Below, piece by piece: positions 23,229-31,714 of a DNA stretch of 42,401 bases. Position numbers and translations under genes: made by a program. The notes under the pieces are model-generated. The model was not told the DNA's origin and did not search any database. It worked only from the letters and a program-made list of their open reading frames with translations. Position 1 is the stretch's first letter, and the number at the start of each line of letters is the position of its first letter. The stretch is from Mycobacterium sp. E740 (GTDB taxonomy: Bacteria > Actinomycetota > Actinomycetes > Mycobacteriales > Mycobacteriaceae), in NCBI RefSeq assembly GCF_001672895.1, contig NZ_LZKP01000199.1, positions 1 to 42,401 on the forward strand. Reading direction: 5' to 3'.

Positions 23229-24728
23229 ATGCGAATGACCCGGCGGATCCTCATCCAGATCGCGATCTTCTCCGTCATCGCCGTTGTCGCGCTCGCGATC
23301 ATGGTCTTCGGCTACATGCGGCTGCCGTCGCTGCTCGGCGTCGGGCAGTACCGCGTCACCCTCCAGTTGCCCGAGACGGGCGGGTTGTATCCGCGCGGCA
23401 ACGTCACCTACCGCGGCGTGCAGGTCGGCGAAATCAAGAGCGTCGAGCTGACCCGTACCGGCGTACAGGCGGTGCTGTCGCTGAACTCGGGCGTCAAGAT
23501 CCCCGCCGATCTCGAAGCCGAGGTGCACAGCGTTTCCGCCGTCGGCGAGCAGTTCGTCCAGTTGCTGCCGCGCAGCGGTAACGGCCCGGAGTTGCGAGAC
23601 GGCGACGTGATCCCGGCGAGCCGCGCAAAAGTGCCGACGGACATCAACGTCGTCCTCAACGACACCACTCGCGGCTTGCAGGCGATTCCGCAGGAGAACC
23701 TGAGGACGGTCGTCGACGAGGCCTACGTCGCGGTCGGCGGGCTCGGGCCCGAACTGCGCCGGCTGGTCACCGGAAGCGCGACCCTGGCCATCGACGCCCG
23801 CAAGAACCTCGACCCGCTGGTCACCCTCATAGACCAGTCCAAACCGGTGCTGGACACCCAGACCGACACCGCGGGCTCCGTCCAGGCGTGGGCGGCGAAC
23901 CTGGCGAGCATCACCGGTCAACTGCGCAGCCAGGATCCGGCGCTGGCGGGGATCCTCGAAAGGGCGCCGGGGGCGGCAGATGAGGCGCGCGCGCTGTTCG
24001 AGCGGCTGCAGCCGACGCTGCCGATTGTGCTGGCGAACCTGGTGAGCGTCGGCGACGTGGCTGTGGCCTACCAGCCGAGCCTCGAGCAGCTGCTGGTGTT
24101 GTTGCCGCAAGGCACCGCGGTCACGCAGGCCGTTGGTGTGCACAAGCGAAACACCAAGCAGGACTACATGGGTGATGCGCTGATCTTCAACCTCAACGCG
24201 ATCCTGCCTGCGCTGCCCGCGCCGCTGCCGCTGCCTCCGCAGAACCTGCCGCCGCCGTGCACGACCGGGTTCCTGCCGGCCAAGCAGCAGCGGGTGCCGA
24301 CTTTCGAGGACTATCCCGACCGGCCGAAGGGCGATCTGTATTGCCGCACGCCGCAGGACGCGCCGTTCAACGTGCGCGGCGCCCGCAACCTGCCGTGCAT
24401 CACGGTGCCCGGCAAGCGTGCTCCGACGTGGCAGCAGTGCGAGAGCGACGAGCAGTACGTGCCGCTCAACGACGGCTACAACTGGAAGGGCGACCCGAAC
24501 GCCACACTGTCCGGCCAGGCCATTCCGCACGTGCCGCCGGACATTCCGGTCGCTGTGACGCCGCCTCCGCCGGGTACGCCGCCGCTGCCCGTCGCGGCCG
24601 CCGAGTACGACCCGGCGACCGGCGAATACGTCGGCCCGGACGGCAAGGTGTACACGCAGTCGAACCTGGCGACCGGGGCGGCGGGGGAGCGGCCGTGGCA
24701 GTCGATGCTCGTCCCACCGGGTCGGTGA
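23229..24728 (+). CDS. mceF: MCE-family protein MceF
   Basis: 499 residues: N-terminal helix (ILIQIAIFSVIAVVALAIMV), MCE domain (LQLPETGGLYPRGNVTYRGV to EQFVQLLPR), helical region to about residue 310, then a long proline- and cysteine-containing tail with GEYVGPDGKVYTQSNLAT near the end, a motif usual in MceF proteins. The ATG at 23229 is 1 nt after the mceE stop; a second ATG at 23235 is possible. It is the last of the six MCE subunits; 74 nt separate it from the first Mce-associated gene. Confidence 0.93.
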   Translation: MRMTRRILIQIAIFSVIAVVALAIMVFGYMRLPSLLGVGQYRVTLQLPETGGLYPRGNVTYRGVQVGEIKSVELTRTGVQAVLSLNSGVKIPADLEAEVHSVSAVGEQFVQLLPRSGNGPELRDGDVIPASRAKVPTDINVVLNDTTRGLQAIPQENLRTVVDEAYVAVGGLGPELRRLVTGSATLAIDARKNLDPLVTLIDQSKPVLDTQTDTAGSVQAWAANLASITGQLRSQDPALAGILERAPGAADEARALFERLQPTLPIVLANLVSVGDVAVAYQPSLEQLLVLLPQGTAVTQAVGVHKRNTKQDYMGDALIFNLNAILPALPAPLPLPPQNLPPPCTTGFLPAKQQRVPTFEDYPDRPKGDLYCRTPQDAPFNVRGARNLPCITVPGKRAPTWQQCESDEQYVPLNDGYNWKGDPNATLSGQAIPHVPPDIPVAVTPPPPGTPPLPVAAAEYDPATGEYVGPDGKVYTQSNLATGAAGERPWQSMLVPPGR

Positions 24729-24802
24729 CGCAGAATCCGACGCTATGGTGTGCGGGCACGTAGGTTTGAGCCGACCTGGCCCGCAGCCGTAGAGGAACGT
24801 AG

Positions 24803-25477
24803 ATGGCAGACGAAACCACTCCCGCCGAGGAGAAAGCGAGCGAGTCGACGTCAGACGTCGACTCCGCGGCGGACCTCGGCGAGTCGACGGCCCCGGCTGC
24901 CGAGCCCGCACCCGAAGTGGACGACGTGGCCGACTACGAGGCCGAAGACGCGGACGAAACCGTCGCCGAACCTGCCCCGGTCAAACGGCGGATGTCGCAC
25001 CTGCGGTTGGCGACCATCGTGGGACTCGTGCTCGTCGTGGGCCTCGGCGGGCTGGTCGGCTGGCTCGGGTACCGGGCCTACGAGTCCCACAAGGCCGACC
25101 AGCTGCAGAAGCTGTTCCTGCAGGTGGGCCGCCAGGGAGCGCTGAACCTCACGACGATCAACTTCGAGCACGCCGATGCCGACGTGCAGCGGGTGCTCGA
25201 CTCGTCCACCGGGACGTTCTACGACGACTTCCAGAAGCGTGCGGGACCGTTCGTCGAGGTCGTCAAGCAGGCGCAGTCCAAGTCGGAGGGCAAGATCTCC
25301 GAGGCGGGTCTGGAGTCGTCCAACGACAACGAGGGGCAGGTGCTGGTGGCCGTCACCGTGAACACCACCAACGCCGGCGCTCCGGAGCAACAGCCACGGG
25401 CGTGGCGGATGAGGATCTCGGTGCAGAAGACCGGCGAGGATGAGGCGAAGGTCTCGAACGTGGAGTTCGTACCGTGA
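24803..25477 (+). CDS. Mce-associated membrane protein 1
   Basis: 224 residues. An acidic, disordered cytoplasmic N-terminus (about 1-65, rich in E, A, D, S, T) is followed by a basic patch (VKRRMSHLRL), one membrane helix (about 69-88, VGLVLVVGLGGLVGWLGYRA) and an extracytoplasmic domain (FLQVGRQGALNLTTINFEHA ... VLVAVTVNTTNAG) of the NTF2-like fold seen in Mas proteins. Mas proteins stabilise mce transporters. The ATG at 24803 sits after GAGGAACG. Its TGA overlaps the next start as GTGA. Confidence 0.88.
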   Translation: MADETTPAEEKASESTSDVDSAADLGESTAPAAEPAPEVDDVADYEAEDADETVAEPAPVKRRMSHLRLATIVGLVLVVGLGGLVGWLGYRAYESHKADQLQKLFLQVGRQGALNLTTINFEHADADVQRVLDSSTGTFYDDFQKRAGPFVEVVKQAQSKSEGKISEAGLESSNDNEGQVLVAVTVNTTNAGAPEQQPRAWRMRISVQKTGEDEAKVSNVEFVP

Positions 25478-26208
25478 GCAGCAGGCACCGACTGCCCAAG
25501 CGCAACAAAGACGCCGATGTGACGGCTGAATCCGGCGAGCAGAGCACCGGACAGACCGCCGAGGCGGTCGAGTTGGACACCTCGGCCGCCGAGGAAGTGA
25601 CGGCGACTCCGGAGCCGGAAACCGAGGTCGAATCGGTGCCAGACGAGACCGAGGACGCCGATGCGGCCGAGTCCGCCGACGAGCCTGCTGACGAGGCGCC
25701 CGTCGCCGGCCCGCCCAAGCGGCGGATCAATTGGGCACGCGTCTTCGCCTTCGGAGTGCTGCCGGCCATCGCACTGCTGCTGGCGGGCGCGGCAGGCTAC
25801 CTGAAATGGGTGGACAACTCCGTACGCAATGCGGAGGCCGCCCGTGACGAAACGGTGCAGGTCGCCAAGGACAGCACCGTCACGATGCTGTCGTACAAGC
25901 CGGACACCGTCGAGCAGCAGCTCAACGATGCCCGCAACTTGCTGACCGGCGAGTTCCAGGAGTCCTACACCGGGCTCATCAACGACGTGGTGATCCCCGG
26001 CGCGAAGCAGAAGCAGATCTCGGCGGTGGCGTCGGTGCCGGCGGCGGCCTCGGTGTCGGCCGATACCGACAAGGCCGTGGTGCTGGTGTTCGTCAACCAG
26101 ACCGTGGTCGTCGGCCAGGACGCTCCCACGGACACGGCATCGAGTGTGCGCGTGACGTTGGAGAAGATCGACGGGCGCTGGCTCATCTCCCAATTCGACC
26201 CGGTATAA
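25474..26208 (+). CDS. Mce-associated membrane protein 2
   Basis: 244 residues with the same plan as its neighbour: acidic N-terminus of ~85 residues, basic PPKRRINWAR, membrane helix (VFAFGVLPAIALLLAGAAGY), then an extracytoplasmic domain with YKPDTVEQQLNDARNLLTG, FQESYTGLINDVVIPGAKQK and VRVTLEKIDGRWLISQFDPV, characteristic of Mas proteins. It overlaps the first Mas gene by 4 nt, so the pair is likely an obligate partner set. It is the last gene of the mce operon proper. Confidence 0.9.
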   Translation: MSSRHRLPKRNKDADVTAESGEQSTGQTAEAVELDTSAAEEVTATPEPETEVESVPDETEDADAAESADEPADEAPVAGPPKRRINWARVFAFGVLPAIALLLAGAAGYLKWVDNSVRNAEAARDETVQVAKDSTVTMLSYKPDTVEQQLNDARNLLTGEFQESYTGLINDVVIPGAKQKQISAVASVPAAASVSADTDKAVVLVFVNQTVVVGQDAPTDTASSVRVTLEKIDGRWLISQFDPV

Positions 26209-26211
26209 GTC

Positions 26212-27117
26212 GTGGCGGCGGAACCCGAACTGCTCGACGTCGAGGCTCCGGGGGTGCGGTTGCGTGCGCTGACGTGGGGTGCCGCTGACGCGCCAGTTGC
26301 CTTGTGTCTGCACGGCTTTCCCGACACGGCACACGGATGGCGCAAGGTGGCGCCGCTGTTGGCCGACGCCGGCTGGCGGGTGGTGGCGCCGTTCATGCGC
26401 GGATACGCGCCGTCGTCGACGGCATCGGACGGCAGCTACCACGTCGGTGCGCTGATGGACGATGCGCTGCGGGTTCTCGACGCCGCCGGGCCGACGGGCC
26501 GCGACGTGTTCATCGGTCACGACTGGGGGGCGATCGCGGGTGCCGGTCTTGCCGCGATGCCCGACAGCCCGTTCGCGAAGGCGGTGATCATGTCGGTGCC
26601 GCCTGCCGCGACGTTTCGGCCGCTGGGCAAGCTTCCGAACGGCGGCCGACTGGCCGCCCAGTTGCCGCGGCAGCTGCTGCGCAGTTGGTACATCACGTAT
26701 TTCCAATTGCCTGGGCTTCCCGAACGGTCCGCGTCCTGGGTGGTGCCACGGCTGTGGCGGCAGTGGTCACCCGGTTTCGACGCAGCCGAGGACATCGCCC
26801 ATGTCAACGAAGCGATCGGAGCGCCGCAGAACTGGCGCGCCGCACTCGGTTACTACCGCGCCACGGTGCGTAACAGCAAGCCGCCCGTGCAGTACGCCGA
26901 ATTGCACCGGCATTGGCTGTCCGCGCCGCAGCTGCCGACGCTGTACCTGCATGGGCTCGACGACGGTTGTGCGACAGCGGATTACGCGCACTGGGTGCAG
27001 CGCGTCCTTCCCGAGGGGAGCCGGGTGGCGACTGTGGAGCGAGCCGGGCACTTCCTGCAGCTGGAACAACCGGATGCGGTGGCCGGTCACATCGTCGACT
27101 TCATCGGCCGCACCTAG
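26212..27117 (+). CDS. Epoxide hydrolase-like alpha/beta hydrolase
   Basis: 301 residues. The oxyanion motif is HGFPDT (H34), the nucleophile is aspartate D104 in GHDWGAIAG, and the base is H280 (ERAGHFLQLEQP), with an acidic pair at 250-251 (GLDDG). Cap tyrosines Y160/Y163 and Y214/Y215 could activate an epoxide. An aspartate nucleophile plus cap tyrosines indicates epoxide hydrolase (EphF-like) over haloalkane dehalogenase. The GTG start lies only 3 nt after the Mas stop, so it is probably read from the mce transcript, consistent with processing of an imported lipid or lipid-derived epoxide. Confidence 0.85.
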   Translation: MAAEPELLDVEAPGVRLRALTWGAADAPVALCLHGFPDTAHGWRKVAPLLADAGWRVVAPFMRGYAPSSTASDGSYHVGALMDDALRVLDAAGPTGRDVFIGHDWGAIAGAGLAAMPDSPFAKAVIMSVPPAATFRPLGKLPNGGRLAAQLPRQLLRSWYITYFQLPGLPERSASWVVPRLWRQWSPGFDAAEDIAHVNEAIGAPQNWRAALGYYRATVRNSKPPVQYAELHRHWLSAPQLPTLYLHGLDDGCATADYAHWVQRVLPEGSRVATVERAGHFLQLEQPDAVAGHIVDFIGRT

Positions 27118-27126
27118 CCTGGGTGC

Positions 27127-28383
27127 ATGGCCCGTCGACTGGCTGCGGTGGATGCGCAGACTTACTGGATGTCGGCGAAGGTGCCGAGTGACCAGTTCCT
27201 GCTCTACGGGTTCGCGGGACCAGTCGCCGATATCCCGGCCGCGGTGGCGCAAATTGGGGCCCGGGCGCGTGACTCGACGGAGTTGCGGCTGCGGGTGCGT
27301 GACCGCAATCCGCTGACGTATCCGCGGTGGGTCGTAGGGGACGTGTCGGAGAGCCAGTTCGTCATGCATGCCGCAGGCACCAACTGGTCGCAGTGCCTGG
27401 CGGTGGTGGCCGGTTTGGGTGCCGACCAACTCGACGCACGCATCATGTCGTGGCGTCTGCACATCTTCCCGGCCGTCCATGAGCTTCCAGGCACAGGCCT
27501 GGGCACGGTCGTCGTGGTCCAGGTCGCGCACGCGTTGGGCGACGGGGTCCGGTCATCGGCGTTGGCGGCGTGGCTGTTGGGGCGCGAGGCTCGAGTCCCT
27601 CCGGTGGCGAGTCGGCGGCCCCTGCTGGGGGCGGCCCTGCCGTGGCGCGGTTATCGTGCTGCCCGCGCGCAGCGACAGCTGCTCCGCGATACCGCGGCTG
27701 GTCTTGTTGTGCCGCAGGCGGATTTGTGCCCGGCGCTGCGAAGCAACTGTCGGCCTGACGGTGTGCGCAACGTGCGGACGTTGCTCAGGCGACGGGCAGA
27801 GTTGCCCGATCCGACGGTGACCGTCGGCGTGCTGGCGGCGGTCTCGACGGCGTTGTCGGCACATCTGCGCGAACTCGGCGATGACGCGTCGCACCTGCGT
27901 GCCGAGGTACCGATGGCGAAGGCCGGTGTGCGCCAGGCGAACAACCACTTCGGCAATGTCGGTGTCGGCCTGCATCCCGACTTGGCCCACGACGCGCGTG
28001 TGCAGCAGATCGCTCACGAACTTGCGCAGCGGCGCCGGCGGGCAGCCCACCCGGCATTCGCGGCCTCCGACCGCGCGTCTGGGGCAGTGCCCGCCGCGCT
28101 GATACGTTGGGGTGTGGCGCATTTCGACGCTACGACGCGGTCCGCTACGGTCACCGGCAACACCGTGGTGTCGAGTGTCAACCGCGGTCCGGCCGATGTG
28201 CACTTCGGTGGGACGCCCGTCGTGTTGACGGCCGGTTACCCCGGCCTGTCCCCGATGATGGGGCTGACCCACGGCGTGCACGGCATCGGTGACACGATCG
28301 CGATCAGCGTGCACGCGGCGGAGTCGGCGATCGGCGACATCGACGCGTACGTCGAGCGGCTGGCTGCGGCGCTCGTGCCCTGA
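27127..28383 (+). CDS. WS/DGAT-like acyltransferase
   Basis: 418 residues, with the layout of wax ester synthase/diacylglycerol acyltransferases (an N-terminal acyltransferase domain and a C-terminal WSD1_C-like domain). The active-site motif reads VAHALGDG (134-140): the catalytic second His (H135) and DG are kept, but the first His of HHxxxDG is Ala134. The C-terminal VSSVNRGPADVHFGGTPVV and GLTHGVHGIGDTIAISVHA match the conserved end of the family. It likely esterifies an acyl-CoA to an alcohol or glyceride for lipid storage. The ATG at 27127 lies 6 nt after a TAGCCT -10 (27115-27120). Confidence 0.78.
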   Translation: MARRLAAVDAQTYWMSAKVPSDQFLLYGFAGPVADIPAAVAQIGARARDSTELRLRVRDRNPLTYPRWVVGDVSESQFVMHAAGTNWSQCLAVVAGLGADQLDARIMSWRLHIFPAVHELPGTGLGTVVVVQVAHALGDGVRSSALAAWLLGREARVPPVASRRPLLGAALPWRGYRAARAQRQLLRDTAAGLVVPQADLCPALRSNCRPDGVRNVRTLLRRRAELPDPTVTVGVLAAVSTALSAHLRELGDDASHLRAEVPMAKAGVRQANNHFGNVGVGLHPDLAHDARVQQIAHELAQRRRRAAHPAFAASDRASGAVPAALIRWGVAHFDATTRSATVTGNTVVSSVNRGPADVHFGGTPVVLTAGYPGLSPMMGLTHGVHGIGDTIAISVHAAESAIGDIDAYVERLAAALVP

Positions 28384-28457
28384 CCCGCGCACTGTGTTCG
28401 GGGTTTCGTGGCATGGGGCTGGGCAACGGCTTAACACATGGCCTAGATTTTGTAGCT

Positions 28458-28991
28458 ATGACTGCCTACGACTCAGCGTTGGATTTCGGCTTGCTGTTCC
28501 TGCGAGTGGTGCTGGGCGTGACGATGGCCGCGCACGGCTACAACAAGTTCTTCGGCGGCGGCCGGATACCCGGCACGGCCGGCTGGTTCGAGAGTATCGG
28601 CATGAAGCCGGGCACCTTCCATGCCCGGGTCGCTGCGACCACCGAGATGGCCGCGGGTCTGGGCCTGGCTGTCGGGCTGCTGACACCGGTGCCTGCCGCG
28701 GGCTTCGTCGCGCTGATGCTCGTCGCGGCCTGGACCGTGCACCGGGCGAACGGCTTTTTCATCGTCAAGGAGGGCTGGGAGTACAACCTGATCCTGGCGA
28801 CGACGGCCGTCGCGATCGCGACCATCGGTGCGGGCAAGTACAGCCTCGACTACCTGCTGTTCCGCGACACCGGTTTCGCCGATCTGCTGCACGGGTGGTG
28901 GGGATTCGTGATCGCGCTCGGTCTGGGCCTGCTGGGAGGCATCGGCCAGCTGGCGATCTTCTACCGGCCGCCGGCCAAGACCGACGCCTGA
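28458..28991 (+). CDS. DoxX-family membrane protein
   Basis: 177 residues with four hydrophobic helices and the family start GLLFLRVVLGVTMAAHGYNK (about residues 11-30), followed by GTAGWFESIGMKPG and AATTEMAAGLGLAVGLL. DoxX proteins are small integral membrane proteins; in mycobacteria some take part in membrane redox/oxidative-stress complexes, but the role of this one is unknown. The ATG at 28458 is 8 nt after TAGATT (28444-28449), implying its own leaderless transcript. It is separated from the WS/DGAT-like gene by 74 nt. Confidence 0.85.
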   Translation: MTAYDSALDFGLLFLRVVLGVTMAAHGYNKFFGGGRIPGTAGWFESIGMKPGTFHARVAATTEMAAGLGLAVGLLTPVPAAGFVALMLVAAWTVHRANGFFIVKEGWEYNLILATTAVAIATIGAGKYSLDYLLFRDTGFADLLHGWWGFVIALGLGLLGGIGQLAIFYRPPAKTDA

Positions 28992-29007
28992 ACCGCTTCT
29001 GCGTAGC

Positions 29008-29021
29008 TAGAACACGTTCTA
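29008..29021. promoter_or_regulatory. KstR-type operator TAGAACACGTTCTA
   Basis: The 14 bases match the published KstR inverted-repeat consensus TNNAACNNGTTNNA at every fixed position, with fully symmetrical arms TAGAAC/GTTCTA. The last two bases overlap a -10 hexamer TAATCT (29020-29025), so a bound repressor would block the DUF3556 promoter. KstR controls sterol-catabolism genes in mycobacteria and releases DNA on binding sterol-derived CoA thioesters. Confidence 0.75.
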
Positions 29022-29033
29022 ATCTGTCATGCC

Positions 29034-30776
29034 ATGGGGTTCTTGAAGCAGGACGCGCCCGTCGTCGACTTCGAGCAGTGGAACAAGGGCACCCGCGCCG
29101 AGAAGATCGTGCCGATGGCACGGCACTGGGCCGAGGTGGGCTTCGGGACGCCGGTCGTCCTGCACCTCTTCTACGTCGTGAAGATCCTGCTCTACATCCT
29201 GGGCGCCTGGCTGGTGGCGCTGACGACCACCGGTGTCGACGGGTTCACCAACGTGGCCGCCTGGTACAACGAGCCGATCGTGTTCGAGAAGGTCGTGCTG
29301 TACACGATGCTCTTCGAGGTCGTCGGGCTGGGTTGCGGGTTCGGGCCGCTGAACAACCGGTTCTTCCCGCCGATGGGCTCGATCCTCTACTGGCTGCGGC
29401 CGAAGACGATCCGATTGCCGCCGTGGCCCACCCGCGTCCCGCTGACCAGAGGGGACACCCGCACGCCCTTCGATGCGCTGTTGTACGCGGCGCTGCTGAT
29501 CCTGCTCGTCGTGGCGTTGTCATCCGACGGCACGGGCCCCATACCTGCACTCGGCACGACGGTGGGCGTGTTGCCGGTGTGGCAGATCGCGGCCATCCTC
29601 GGTGTCCTCGCGGTTCTCGGCCTGCGTGACAAGGTGATCTTCCTGGCCGCGCGAGGTGAGGTCTACGCCTCGCTGGCGGCGTGCTTCCTGTTCGCCGGTG
29701 CGGACATCATCATCGCGGCCAAACTGGTGTGCCTGGTGATCTGGCTGGGTGCCGCGACGTCGAAGCTCAACAAGCACTTCCCGTTCGTCATCTCGACGAT
29801 GATGAGCAACAACCCGGTGTTCCGGCCGAAGTGGATCAAACGCAAGTTCTTCGAACACTTCCCGGACGATCTGCGGCCCGGCCGGCGGTCACGCTGGCTG
29901 GCGCATTTCAGCACGGCGATCGAAGGACTGGTCCCGCTGGTGTTGTTCTTCTCGCCCGGCGGTTGGCCGACGTACATCGCGGCGTTCGTGATGCTGGTGT
30001 TCCACTTCGGCATCCTGTCGTCGATCCCGATGGGGGTGCCGCTGGAATGGAACGTCTTCATGATGTTCTCGGTGCTGGCGTTGTTCGTCGGGCACACCGA
30101 CATCGGCCTCGGCGATCTGCAGAGCCCGTGGCCGATCGTCTTGTTCGCGGTCGTCGCGGGCACCGTCGTCACGGGAAACCTGTTCCCGCGCAAGGTGTCC
30201 TTCCTGCCCGGCATGCGGTACTACGCGGGCAACTGGGACACCGGGCTGTGGTGTGTGAAGCCGTCGGCAGCGGCGAAGATCGAGCAGAACATCGTCTCGA
30301 TCGCGAGCATGCCACAGGCGCAGATGGAGCGGTACTACGGCAGCCCGGAAACTGCGCAGATGTACCTCTACATGGGATATGCCTTCCGCGCCTTCAACAC
30401 TCACGGCCGTGCGATGTTCACGCTCGCGCACCGGGCGATGGCGGGCCTCGACGAGGACGACTACGTGCTCACCGACGGCGAGCGGATCTGCAGCACCGCG
30501 ATCGGCTGGAACTTCGGTGACGGCCACATGCACAGCGAACAGTTGATCGCCGCGCTGCAGAAACGTTGCCAGTTCGAACCGGGCGAGATCCGCGTCGTGC
30601 TGATCGACGGGCAACCGATTCACCGCCAGACCCAGCAGTACCGCTTGGTGGACGCCGCCACAGGGGAATTCGAGCGGGGATACTTCCGGGTCGCTGACGT
30701 GGTGACGCGGCAACCGTGGGATGACACCGTGCCCGTACAGGTGACCTGGCAACGGGACAGCGCGGACGCCCCCTAG
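29034..30776 (+). CDS. DUF3556 transmembrane protein
   Basis: 580 residues, a large polytopic membrane protein of the actinobacterial DUF3556 family. About eight hydrophobic segments lie between residues 40 and 385 (for example VLHLFYVVKILLYILGAWLV and PIVLFAVVAGTVVTGNLFP). The C-terminal ~190 residues are soluble and contain YYGSPETAQMYLYMGYAFRA, FNTHGRAMFTLAHRAM and STAIGWNFGDGHMHSEQLI, with several His and acidic residues that could bind metal or a cofactor. The ATG at 29034 lies 8 nt after the -10 and 12 nt after the KstR-type box, so expression is probably induced during sterol use. It is convergent with the GntR gene; both stops share CTAG. Confidence 0.85.
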   Translation: MGFLKQDAPVVDFEQWNKGTRAEKIVPMARHWAEVGFGTPVVLHLFYVVKILLYILGAWLVALTTTGVDGFTNVAAWYNEPIVFEKVVLYTMLFEVVGLGCGFGPLNNRFFPPMGSILYWLRPKTIRLPPWPTRVPLTRGDTRTPFDALLYAALLILLVVALSSDGTGPIPALGTTVGVLPVWQIAAILGVLAVLGLRDKVIFLAARGEVYASLAACFLFAGADIIIAAKLVCLVIWLGAATSKLNKHFPFVISTMMSNNPVFRPKWIKRKFFEHFPDDLRPGRRSRWLAHFSTAIEGLVPLVLFFSPGGWPTYIAAFVMLVFHFGILSSIPMGVPLEWNVFMMFSVLALFVGHTDIGLGDLQSPWPIVLFAVVAGTVVTGNLFPRKVSFLPGMRYYAGNWDTGLWCVKPSAAAKIEQNIVSIASMPQAQMERYYGSPETAQMYLYMGYAFRAFNTHGRAMFTLAHRAMAGLDEDDYVLTDGERICSTAIGWNFGDGHMHSEQLIAALQKRCQFEPGEIRVVLIDGQPIHRQTQQYRLVDAATGEFERGYFRVADVVTRQPWDDTVPVQVTWQRDSADAP

Positions 30777-31564
30777 CCCATGACGTCGCGGACCTTGACG
30801 TCCTCGAGGCCCTGCAGGAGCAGATCGCGCGCGGTGTCCAGGTGTTTGCGCCAGTGCGCTTCGGCGGCCGCGCCATCCCCGGACCGCAACAGCTGCATCA
30901 GCTTTCGGTATGACCGCATCAGCTTGTCGTAATCGGCCTTGGAGACCGGTCGGCGCTCCTTGAACAGAAACGCGTTGTGGCGCACCGTGATCTCCTGCAG
31001 CATCCCGGCGATGATGGACAGCGTCGCGTTACCCGACAGCTCGACGACGCGCAGGTGAAAGTCGCCGGTCGTCTCGGCGAGGCTGTCGGTCTGCCAACCG
31101 GACGGCACGTGTTCTTCGAGCATCGTGTCCAGCTCGTCGAAAGCCTCGGCGGATCCGCTCTCGGCCAGCAGCCGCACCGCCATCGGCTCGATGCCCGAGC
31201 GCGCCGTCATCAGATCGGCGATCGTCGCACCGGACAACTCGAGCAGCAGGCCGGCGGGACGGGCGACGATCTCGGGACCGGGCACCCGGACGCGGGCGCC
31301 GGTACGCGAGCCGCGCCGAACCTCGACCAGGCGCTCGGACTCCAGTACGCGCACCGCCTCGCGCAAGGTGGGCCGGCTCACCCCGAAGTGCGCCATCAGC
31401 TCGGCCTCGTTGGGCAGGAAGTCGCCGTCCTTGAGCTGCCCGTCGACCACCATGCGGCGCAGCGTTCCCGCGACGAGCTCGGCCGTCTTCGGCGACCGGA
31501 CCGTCGTTCCCGCACCGACGCCATCCGGGCCGATCATCGGCGCCAGCGGTGTACTCCCAGCCAC
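30773..31564 (-). CDS. GntR-family (FadR subfamily) transcription regulator
   Basis: 263 residues. The winged HTH is PKTAELVAGTLRRMVVDGQL to MAHFGVSRPTLREAVRVLES (about residues 20-85), followed by a wing (RLVEVRRGSRTGARVRVPG) and an all-helical FCD ligand domain with the metal-binding-type residues in ETTGDFHLRVVELSGNATL and EAHWRKHLDTARDLL. FadR-type regulators sense acyl-CoA or carboxylates. The start is uncertain: GTG at 31564 was chosen, with ATG at 31537 or GTGs slightly upstream as alternatives. It faces the cyclase-ATPase gene divergently (150 nt) and could regulate it or the nearby beta-oxidation operon. Confidence 0.88.
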   Translation of the reverse strand: MAGSTPLAPMIGPDGVGAGTTVRSPKTAELVAGTLRRMVVDGQLKDGDFLPNEAELMAHFGVSRPTLREAVRVLESERLVEVRRGSRTGARVRVPGPEIVARPAGLLLELSGATIADLMTARSGIEPMAVRLLAESGSAEAFDELDTMLEEHVPSGWQTDSLAETTGDFHLRVVELSGNATLSIIAGMLQEITVRHNAFLFKERRPVSKADYDKLMRSYRKLMQLLRSGDGAAAEAHWRKHLDTARDLLLQGLEDVKVRDVMG

Positions 31565-31714
31565 TCCCACTCCCACGACACGTAAGCCGACCGGACGGCC
31601 AGCTGTGCAACTCAGTAAACCATGTCGAGGGTTCAACCAGTCGGGGGCGCGCATATGCGCAGGTAACTACCGTTTTGCCACGGTAGCCGTGTCGGCGGTG
31701 ACACGATAGCTGCC

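Noticed and set aside
23076..24911. Minus-strand open frame of 611 codons opposite mceF
   Set aside because: Arginine/glutamine-rich shadow of a high-GC gene; mceF on the plus strand has all family motifs and operon overlaps.
15261..26208. Naming the locus as mce3 or mce4
   Set aside because: MceE looks LprM-like from memory, but the regulator differs from Mce3R and no KstR box precedes the operon; a tree is needed to decide.
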